Of a stretch of 64,000 nt of DNA, positions 18,113-23,891 are shown one piece after another (position 1 is the stretch's first letter; the number at the start of each line of letters is the position of its first letter). This DNA comes from JBGSBR01 sp041730495 (GTDB taxonomy: Bacteria > Patescibacteriota > Microgenomatia > UBA1406 > GWC2-37-13): positions 1-64,000 of the forward strand of contig JBGSBR010000002.1 in the NCBI GenBank assembly GCA_041730495.1. The letters run 5' to 3'. The translations under genes and the position numbers were made by a program. The notes beneath the pieces were generated by a model. It ran no database searches and was not told the origin of the DNA. It saw only the letters and a program-made list of their open reading frames with translations.

Positions 18113-18919
18113 ATGACAACCCATCCCGACAATCTAACTCATATTCCTGATAGCGAGTTAGTAAGATCTGCACTAGCTAGTGAGCCTTGGTCTATCCAGC
18201 CTCGTTCACTTATATATCAAGCTGCAAATGGCGATCTATTGAAAGTATTTCCATCAAGACAAGATACTAAAATATCGGATATACCTTTGAGTTTATTATC
18301 TGAACCTACAGGTTTGCTACAACTAAGACAACGCTTACAAAAAACTGAAGTACAACTCCCGTTTGGGACTCGTATCGTTGATGTTGATCAACAAGGTATA
18401 CATCAACAAGGGATTTTGATGCAAGAAATGCAAGATCTGATGCAGATACAAGATAGGCCAGTGCCGAGCTGGCAAGAGTATGATCCAGATGATTATTCTC
18501 CAGAAAACTATACCTATTTAAGCACAGAGATGTCTCATCAGTTAGGATCCATAATCGGTCGCATGCATGGCCGAGGTATCGTGACAGATCCATTGCAGTT
18601 TCGCGTGAGTAGGCATGATGGTGCACCACAGCTTTATCATGTGTTTAGACGTATAGCTCAGACTCCAATTGCACTCGATTGGACAAATTTAGCGTTAGTA
18701 GAATGGCTTGGGCGTGATCAGGCAGATATACATCATACTTGGCTTGATGCTATGCATAAAGATCTGACACAAGAACAAGCATTTTCAGTGTTCAAGAATG
18801 TTTCGAGAGAAGCATTGTGGGATAGCTATTTACCACAGTTTTTGACTCATTGTGAAGATGCTGAGCTTGCTGAAAAGCATGTCGCACGACTTAAACATGG
18901 AAGAATGATCTGGTTTTAA
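18113..18919 (+). CDS. unknown protein, possible degenerate kinase-like fold
   Basis: 268 residues from ATG 18113. I recognise no family with certainty. The order of elements recalls phosphotransferases: RSLIYQAANGDLLKVF (a beta-strand lysine, about 32-47), a hinge-like ILMQEMQDLM, GSIIGRMHGRGIVTDPLQFRV (catalytic-loop position) and IALDWTNLAL (metal-loop position). The usual HxD and DFG/DW residues are not all kept. A longer reading from 17915 would run over the divergent 2H gene and its promoter and was rejected. Confidence 0.6.
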   Translation: MTTHPDNLTHIPDSELVRSALASEPWSIQPRSLIYQAANGDLLKVFPSRQDTKISDIPLSLLSEPTGLLQLRQRLQKTEVQLPFGTRIVDVDQQGIHQQGILMQEMQDLMQIQDRPVPSWQEYDPDDYSPENYTYLSTEMSHQLGSIIGRMHGRGIVTDPLQFRVSRHDGAPQLYHVFRRIAQTPIALDWTNLALVEWLGRDQADIHHTWLDAMHKDLTQEQAFSVFKNVSREALWDSYLPQFLTHCEDAELAEKHVARLKHGRMIWF

Positions 18920-19257
18920 ATCTTGAAATAATAAAGTAAAAAGATAACTACATGCATCGGTGCCAAAATTAAACCTGGTACATATTTCTTCTCAATCCTT
19001 GCCCAGATAAGATGCTGGATGCCATTAGCAAACATGAGCACCATAAAAGAAGCTTGAAAGATTTCGCGATAAGGAAATGCTTGAAAAAGCAAAACACTTA
19101 TCCATAGAGCAGTAAATAAAATTTCAAAGAGCAAGAAGACCCAGAAAGGCATGTGGAAGAGATACCACTTTTTATGAAATCCTGTGCTGAGTTCCTCGAG
19201 TGAATGGAGGATTTGAACAATTAACGTGACAGTGTAAAAGTATTCCAGTTGTTCCAT
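18916..19257 (-). CDS. HXXEE-type small membrane protein
   Basis: 113 residues with four hydrophobic segments. HSLEEL (about residue 18) gives the HxxEE motif, and a second conserved-looking part is NGIQHLIWAR followed by YVPGLI, the order of the HXXEE family (PF13787), whose function is unknown. The stop overlaps the end of the plus-strand neighbour by 4 bases. TATAGT (minus strand, 19264-19269) lies 6 bases before the ATG. Confidence 0.7.
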   Translation of the reverse strand: MEQLEYFYTVTLIVQILHSLEELSTGFHKKWYLFHMPFWVFLLFEILFTALWISVLLFQAFPYREIFQASFMVLMFANGIQHLIWARIEKKYVPGLILAPMHVVIFLLYYFKI

Positions 19258-19306
19258 AAGCTAACTATAACAAACTACCTTTAACTAATAACTGGTTTTT
19301 TTGCGA

Positions 19307-19312
19307 TATAAT
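19307..19312 (+). promoter_or_regulatory. -10 element of the MFS gene (leaderless)
   Basis: TATAAT ends 7 bases before the ATG at 19320; no Shine-Dalgarno between them. Confidence 0.6.
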
Positions 19313-19319
19313 CATCTGT

Positions 19320-20474
19320 ATGAAGCTTCGTAATAATCTCAAAGTGCTCACCTGGTTTAATTTCTTCACTGATTTTAAGCTTTATGCTCCTGTGGCTGTA
19401 ATTTACTTTTCGATGGTCACTGGCTCATTTGCACTGGGTATGAGTATTTTCTCGATCGTCATGATCTCAAGTGCGCTCTTCGAGATCCCGACTGGAGTGC
19501 TATCAGATCATATGGGTCGACGTAAGACTCTTATCTGGGGAGCAGTTGCATCGGTGGCATATGTTACGTTTTATGCAATCGGGCAGTCATACTGGATTTT
19601 GGCAATTGGTGCTGTATTTGAAGGTTTATCGAGATCTTTTTATAGTGGAAATAATAATGCGCTACTGTATGACACTCTCAAAGAAGAAGGCAAGGAAGAA
19701 GAGTTTGCAGAGTATGACGGTAGACTTAGCTCGATGTTTCAGATTGCTCTAGCCACAGCAGCTGTCATCGGTGGCATCTTAGCGACCTTCTCATATCCAC
19801 TGATCATGTGGTTATCAGTCATCTCGCAATCGATCTGTTTAGTATTGTCTTTCCGCATCATGGAGCCACATGAGCACTCACGTCGCAGTGGAAATATCTA
19901 TGCACATCTCAAAGAAGCGTACTCAAACTTTATTACGAATAAAAAGTTACGCTTACTGAGTTTTGGATCTATCGTAGGTTATGGACTCGGTGAGTCGTCA
20001 TATTATTTCCAGTCAGCTTTTTATAATACGGTCTGGCCAGTCTGGGCAATCGGTATGGCGACAGCTGCTGGTAATGCTGCTGCCGCGACGAGTTTCAGAT
20101 TTGCTGGTAGACTGATTAAGCGCTTTGGAGCAGTGAATATCTTAATTTCGCAGAATATCTATGATCGTATGACTGCTATAATCGCTACAGCTTTTCCGAC
20201 AATTCTTTCACCAGCTCTGATGTCTAGTGGTTCTGCATGGTATGGAGTAGCCGAAGTTTCGAAGAGCTCGCTTATGCAGCGAGAGTTTACCGATCATCAG
20301 CGAGCGACCATGGGATCACTAAATTCATTTGCAGGCAGTATTTTCTTTGGCATTATCTCGATCAGCCTCGGGACTTTAGCAGATATTCTTAGTCCAGCCA
20401 GAGCGATATTGTTACTTCAACTCTTCCAGATCTCAAATATCTTCATTTACTGGAAGTTGTTTAAACATAAGTAA
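19320..20474 (+). CDS. major facilitator superfamily transporter
   Basis: 384 residues with about twelve membrane helices. The loop between helices 2 and 3 holds the MFS signature: FEIPTGVLSDHMGRRKTL (G-x-x-x-D-x-x-G-R-R). The first half carries an acidic SGNNNALLYDTLKEEGKEE segment as in drug-type transporters of the YwoG/DHA group. Substrate unknown. Confidence 0.87.
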   Translation: MKLRNNLKVLTWFNFFTDFKLYAPVAVIYFSMVTGSFALGMSIFSIVMISSALFEIPTGVLSDHMGRRKTLIWGAVASVAYVTFYAIGQSYWILAIGAVFEGLSRSFYSGNNNALLYDTLKEEGKEEEFAEYDGRLSSMFQIALATAAVIGGILATFSYPLIMWLSVISQSICLVLSFRIMEPHEHSRRSGNIYAHLKEAYSNFITNKKLRLLSFGSIVGYGLGESSYYFQSAFYNTVWPVWAIGMATAAGNAAAATSFRFAGRLIKRFGAVNILISQNIYDRMTAIIATAFPTILSPALMSSGSAWYGVAEVSKSSLMQREFTDHQRATMGSLNSFAGSIFFGIISISLGTLADILSPARAILLLQLFQISNIFIYWKLFKHK

Positions 20475-20476
20475 CA

Positions 20477-20797
20477 TTACATTCTCCAACATCCATTACT
20501 GAACCAGTAATAAAACGATTCTATCTCGCTAAACAAACTTTCACTAGCTTCAACAAAGAAAATAAAACTACCTAAAATTACTGCTAGTACAATTACGAGA
20601 CGTAATACATAGTTTGATTGTCTTGTCAAAAGTAGAATAAAAATGGAGACAATAAAAAGAAGTAATAATGAAAAAGATATTTCTAGCCAGTTCACTCTTA
20701 TCCCACACATTGGTCCGTCGCCTGCATAGACAGGTGACACAATAACTGCAAGTAATGAAATGAAACTCAATTTTATAGAATCTATTATCTTTCCCAT
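20477..20797 (-). CDS. small exported/membrane protein, unknown
   Basis: 106 residues: a signal-like N-terminus ending VSPVYAGDG (about residues 10-26), two further hydrophobic segments (about 39-60 and 66-84), and a tail with aromatic residues and one Cys (WFSNGCWRM). No family recognised. Composition is A+T-rich like other accessory genes. Confidence 0.5.
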   Translation of the reverse strand: MGKIIDSIKLSFISLLAVIVSPVYAGDGPMCGIRVNWLEISFSLLLLFIVSIFILLLTRQSNYVLRLVIVLAVILGSFIFFVEASESLFSEIESFYYWFSNGCWRM

Positions 20798-20842
20798 ACT
20801 TGATCATCAGTTGCAAAGTGAGCTTAACATATATAATGAACG

Positions 20843-21322
20843 TTAAATTATAAATAATTCAACTTCTTTCCTTACATCTATATAGTGACCATTTACATCG
20901 CCTTCATCATTGATCCAAAATTGTTCTGGCACTGCTTTATATACTCGTCTAGGCATATCGTTTTGAAACTCTGCTGTTCTTGTTGATGAATCTTTTTGTT
21001 TATGAACTCTTTTATCGAGATGATTCAAAGCACGAGTAATTTCTTTTTCATCCGAAATCTCATATGCTTTCGCTTTTATGTAAACACCTTCGCCAGTACC
21101 TTCAGGAGCAGTTGAGTCATAGATTACGATAAAAACATTAGTGTTTTGTTTAATATTTTGTGAATGAACACCGTTTTGATCTGATGCCCAATAAAAGTTG
21201 TAATTTTCATCATATGCAGAGTAAACAGGAGTGTTCCATGGTTGTCCATCAGGGGATACAGTAGCAATAGTAATGTAGATTATTTTTTCGATTATGCTTT
21301 TCGCACGGGTTTGTAGGTCCAT
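20843..21322 (-). CDS. pyridoxamine 5'-phosphate oxidase-like FMN-binding protein
   Basis: 159 residues, the length of a single split-barrel flavin domain. IATVSPDGQPWNTPVYSAYDEN and FYWASDQNGVHSQNI are the typical strand and phosphate-binding parts of the PNPOx-like family; FVIVYDSTAPEGTGEGVYIKA continues the barrel. Members reduce or bind FMN/F420 substrates; true PdxH lacks this length. Starts 1 base after the GIY-YIG stop, same strand, so likely one transcript. Confidence 0.82.
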   Translation of the reverse strand: MDLQTRAKSIIEKIIYITIATVSPDGQPWNTPVYSAYDENYNFYWASDQNGVHSQNIKQNTNVFIVIYDSTAPEGTGEGVYIKAKAYEISDEKEITRALNHLDKRVHKQKDSSTRTAEFQNDMPRRVYKAVPEQFWINDEGDVNGHYIDVRKEVELFII

Positions 21323-21323
21323 A

Positions 21324-21584
21324 TTATTTAAGATCAGTTTTTAAATTCTCCAAGATTTTCCTTAATTGACGTCTTCCCCAAGCAGTTTTAAAATGTCGTT
21401 CCCGTTGGAAAGCTGTATGTTGATCCTGATACTCTTCTTGATACCAAATGACTAAAGGTCTTCTATACTTGGTTGATTTAACTTCTCCTGCATTATGTTC
21501 TTTAATTCTATTCTTTAAATCTTTCGTACACCCGACATAAGACCTTTGATCTTTTAGACTTTTTAAAACATATACAGTGTACAT
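21324..21584 (-). CDS. GIY-YIG domain protein (UPF0213-like)
   Basis: 86 residues. YTVYVLKSLKDQRSYVGCT is the GIY-YIG variant (Y-V-L...Y-V-G), followed by the conserved R of LKNRIKEHNAGE and the E of AFQRERHFKTAWGR. Small stand-alone proteins of this type are common in CPR genomes; the cellular role (repair or RNA processing) is unknown. It lies 48 bases downstream of tRNA-Gly on the same strand. Confidence 0.88.
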   Translation of the reverse strand: MYTVYVLKSLKDQRSYVGCTKDLKNRIKEHNAGEVKSTKYRRPLVIWYQEEYQDQHTAFQRERHFKTAWGRRQLRKILENLKTDLK

Positions 21585-21596
21585 AGGTTTTAATAC

Positions 21597-21626
21597 GCCC
21601 GCCTCTTTTCTTTGAAAAGGGCGAGG
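21597..21626 (-). other. hairpin between tRNA-Gly and the GIY-YIG gene
   Basis: An imperfect inverted repeat (CGCCCGCC-TCTTTTC ... GAAAAGG-GCGAGGCG) could form a stable stem after the tRNA 3' end. No T-run follows, so it may be a processing or attenuation structure rather than a terminator. Confidence 0.35.
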
Positions 21627-21631
21627 CGATG

Positions 21632-21702
21632 AGCGGGATACGGGAATCGAACCCGCTTCTCATCCTTGGGAAGGATGCATACTACCAGTGTACTAATCCC
21701 GC
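21632..21702 (-). tRNA. tRNA-Gly (CCC)
   Basis: Minus strand: acceptor GCGGGAT/ATCCCGC, D arm GTAC-ACTGGTA-GTAT, anticodon stem CATCC/GGATG with loop TTCCCAA (anticodon CCC), T arm GCGGG-TTCGATT-CCCGT. CCA is not encoded. Its 5' end is 2 bases after the stop of the LysM gene, so it is probably in the same transcript. Confidence 0.94.
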
Positions 21703-21704
21703 TA

Positions 21705-22130
21705 TTATCGAGGTATGATAAGCTTCATACCAGCTTCAAGTGCGTCTGGATTATCGAGGAGATTATTGGCTTCGGCGATCTTGACCCAGGCATTACTATC
21801 ACCATAAGCCTGCTGTGCGATGTTGGCTAAGCTGTCACCGAGTTGGACAGTATAGGTTTTTTCTTTGTAAGTCACTTGACCAGAGCTGATTGCACTGATC
21901 TGACCATTTTCTTGAATCGCTTTTTGGATAGGAGCGGTTTCTGTGATCGGTGGAGCTTTCACACGGAGCTTGCCATCGGCATAGATTGTCTTGGATTGGA
22001 GGGTGAGGTAGGCGAAGCCTGCGATAGAGAGGACGAGGACGAGACTACCGATAATCATATGAGTACGATGTGCTTCGAGTTTTTCTTGGATCAAGTCTTG
22101 ATATTCTATTGTTTGTGGTTGGTCTTTCAT
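21705..22130 (-). CDS. membrane-anchored LysM protein
   Basis: 141 residues from the start at 22130. A hydrophobic segment (about residues 24-42, IIGSLVLVLSIAGFAYLTL) anchors the protein; the C-terminal 50 residues are a LysM domain (YTVQLGDSLANIAQQAYGD...LDNPDALEAGMKLIIP) that binds peptidoglycan N-acetylglucosamine. A longer in-frame reading to 22241 would run through a palindromic repeat and is rejected because a minus-strand TACAAT (22138-22143) ends 7 bases before the ATG at 22130. Confidence 0.87.
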   Translation of the reverse strand: MKDQPQTIEYQDLIQEKLEAHRTHMIIGSLVLVLSIAGFAYLTLQSKTIYADGKLRVKAPPITETAPIQKAIQENGQISAISSGQVTYKEKTYTVQLGDSLANIAQQAYGDSNAWVKIAEANNLLDNPDALEAGMKLIIPR

Positions 22131-22193
22131 CAAGACTATTGTAGCAGAGCTAAGCTTGATTTCCATATCGAAATTGTTGTAAAGACAATATGC

Positions 22194-22225
22194 ACTGGAT
22201 CCTCGGATCAAGTCCGAGGATGACA
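22194..22225. repeat. palindromic repeat copy 1 (single hairpin)
   Basis: ATCCTCGGA-TCAAG-TCCGAGGAT forms a perfect 9-bp stem with a 5-base loop, ending in GATGACA. The same hairpin occurs at 30254-30282. It lies between the divergent LysM and lemA promoters. Confidence 0.85.
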
Positions 22226-22236
22226 TCTTGATTTGA

Positions 22237-22242
22237 TACAAT
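22237..22242 (+). promoter_or_regulatory. -10 element of the leader ORF-lemA unit
   Basis: TACAAT ends 6 bases before the ATG of a short leader ORF at 22249, giving the same geometry as the leaderless genes of the window. The lemA start is 38 bases further on. Confidence 0.5.
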
Positions 22243-22248
22243 ATACCT

Positions 22249-22284
22249 ATGAAGATGTCTCAACGAGAGGAGGTGAATATATGA
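22249..22284 (+). CDS. 11-residue leader ORF coupled to lemA
   Basis: ATG to TGA encodes MKMSQREEVNI. The lemA Shine-Dalgarno (GAGGAGGTG) lies inside this ORF, and its TGA overlaps the lemA ATG as ATGA. A ribosome that loads at the leaderless 5' end would terminate exactly on the lemA start. Whether it is translated is inference from geometry. Confidence 0.4.
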   Translation: MKMSQREEVNI

Positions 22285-22832
22285 ATACAATGCTAATCGT
22301 AGGAGCGGTGATCGCAGCAATCGTGCTGTTTGTGATCGCAACCTACAACCAACTCGTCACGCTTCGTGCACGTATCCAGGAAGCTCTCTCGGGTATCGAT
22401 GTCCAGCTGAAACGTCGTATTGATCTGATCCCCAACTTAGTCGAAACAGTCAAAGGATATGCCAAACACGAAAAAAGTGTGTTTGAAAATGTCACCAAAG
22501 CTCGCAGTGCTATGATGGGTGCTCACAGTATGGAAGAAAAAGCTGCATCTAATAACATGATGACAGATGCCCTGAAATCACTGTTTGCAGTCGCTGAAGC
22601 TTATCCTGATCTAAAAGCGAATACTAACTTCCAAGATCTTCAGAAACAACTTGAAGATACAGAAGACAAGATCGCCTATTCACGTCAGTTCTACAACAGT
22701 AATGTGCTTGAGTTTAATACTAAGGTGCAGATGTTCCCTTCGAACATCATCGCCGGTATGTTTGGATTCAAGGAATTTGAGTTTTTCAAAGCTACTGAAG
22801 CAGAACGTGAGAATGTAAAAGTGACTTTCTAA
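22281..22832 (+). CDS. lemA: LemA family protein
   Basis: 183 residues. One N-terminal membrane helix (TMLIVGAVIAAIVLFVIATYN) is followed by the LemA helical bundle: YNQLVTLRARIQEALSGIDVQLKRRIDLIPNLVETVKGYAKHE-like sequence, and the ending FGFKEFEFFKATEAERENV. The start is chosen at 22281 because it has a strong Shine-Dalgarno (GAGGAGGTGAAT); in-frame upstream ATG at 22233 overlaps the promoter. LemA function is unclear but it is habitually paired with HtpX, which follows. Confidence 0.93.
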   Translation: MNTMLIVGAVIAAIVLFVIATYNQLVTLRARIQEALSGIDVQLKRRIDLIPNLVETVKGYAKHEKSVFENVTKARSAMMGAHSMEEKAASNNMMTDALKSLFAVAEAYPDLKANTNFQDLQKQLEDTEDKIAYSRQFYNSNVLEFNTKVQMFPSNIIAGMFGFKEFEFFKATEAERENVKVTF

Positions 22833-22845
22833 TGTAATTTATTAT

Positions 22846-22876
22846 CCGGGCACGATGTAAGTCGTGTCCGGGTTTT
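22846..22876 (+). terminator. hairpin with short T-run between lemA and htpX
   Basis: CCGGGCACGA (22846-22855) pairs with TCGTGTCCGG (22862-22871) over 10 bp with one G-T pair, then GTTTT. It may be a partial terminator that lowers htpX relative to lemA. Confidence 0.55.
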
Positions 22877-22882
22877 GAACCT

Positions 22883-23773
22883 ATGACAATCTATAACCAA
22901 ATCCAAGCAAATAAACATAAAACATATCTGATCTTTGCGGTCTTTATCGCCTTATTTACTGGCTTTTTTTATCTGGTCGGTAAATACTACGATGCCGGTG
23001 TCAGCTATGCTGTCATTGGATTTGCGATCTCAATTGCCTCGACTGTCGGGAGTTATTTCTATTCAGATAAACTCGTACTTGCTACCACTGGTGCGAAACC
23101 AGCGACCAAAGAACAATACTTCGATTTCTATACCGTGACGGAAAATCTCAGTATCGCAGCAGGTATGCCGATGCCAAGACTGTACGTGATGCATGATCCA
23201 GCACCGAATGCCTTCGCCACGGGTCGTGATGCCAAACATGGTGTCGTCTGTGCGACCACAGGTTTACTTGAGATGATGGATCGAGCAGAGCTTGAAGGCG
23301 TAATCGCACATGAGCTGTCACATATCCAAAACTCTGATATTCTGGTTTCCACAGTCGCGGCCGTACTTGTCGGTACTATCGGTCTGGCGGCTGATTGGAT
23401 CATGCGTAGTATGTGGTGGGGTGGTGGTGATGATGATAACAAAGGCAAGCATCCGATCATGTTTGTTTTACTTATCGTAGCACTCATTATCACACCAATT
23501 GTTGCGACCCTGATCCAACTAGCTATCTCACGACGACGTGAGTTCCTCGCAGATGCTAGTGGAGCACTGCTGACTCGTTATCCTGAGGGCTTGGCCAGTG
23601 CACTTGAGAAAATCGCCAACTATCCACGACCTGTACGACATGCTACTACTTCAACAGCTCATCTGTTTATCTCAAATCCTTTTAAAGGTAAATCAATGGG
23701 TTCCTTTGTCACGAATCTCATGAGTACTCATCCACCCGTGGCAGAGAGACTGAAGATACTGCGTAATATGTAA
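22883..23773 (+). CDS. htpX: HtpX-type M48 membrane metalloprotease
   Basis: 296 residues. Two N-terminal helices, the zinc motif HELSH in VIAHELSHIQNSD with the third ligand glutamate in RRREFLADASGALLT, and two further helices near residues 168-208 are the HtpX layout. It degrades misfolded membrane proteins. The domain order and the lemA neighbour are standard. Confidence 0.94.
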   Translation: MTIYNQIQANKHKTYLIFAVFIALFTGFFYLVGKYYDAGVSYAVIGFAISIASTVGSYFYSDKLVLATTGAKPATKEQYFDFYTVTENLSIAAGMPMPRLYVMHDPAPNAFATGRDAKHGVVCATTGLLEMMDRAELEGVIAHELSHIQNSDILVSTVAAVLVGTIGLAADWIMRSMWWGGGDDDNKGKHPIMFVLLIVALIITPIVATLIQLAISRRREFLADASGALLTRYPEGLASALEKIANYPRPVRHATTSTAHLFISNPFKGKSMGSFVTNLMSTHPPVAERLKILRNM

Positions 23774-23778
23774 GTGTA

Positions 23779-23840
23779 TGACATCTTCGGACTTGATCCG
23801 AAGATCCAGTACTGGATTCCCGATCTAGTCGGGAATGACA
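23779..23840. repeat. palindromic repeat copy 2 (two hairpins)
   Basis: ATCTTCGGA-CTTGA-TCCGAAGAT (23783-23805) and ATTCCCGA-TCTAG-TCGGGAAT (23816-23836) lie head to head around CCAGTACTGG and are bounded by TGACA at both ends. It sits between htpX and asnB. Confidence 0.85.
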
Positions 23841-23878
23841 ATTTTATATCTACAATAATAAAACTTTAGAATAGCTGT

Positions 23879-23884
23879 TATAAT
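23879..23884 (+). promoter_or_regulatory. -10 element of asnB (leaderless)
   Basis: TATAAT ends 7 bases before the ATG at 23892; no Shine-Dalgarno is present. Confidence 0.6.
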
Positions 23885-23891
23885 TCCCTAT

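Noticed and set aside
22131..22241. Longer LysM protein starting at 22241
   Set aside because: The extension runs through a palindromic repeat and over the -10 element; the start at 22130 has the leaderless geometry.
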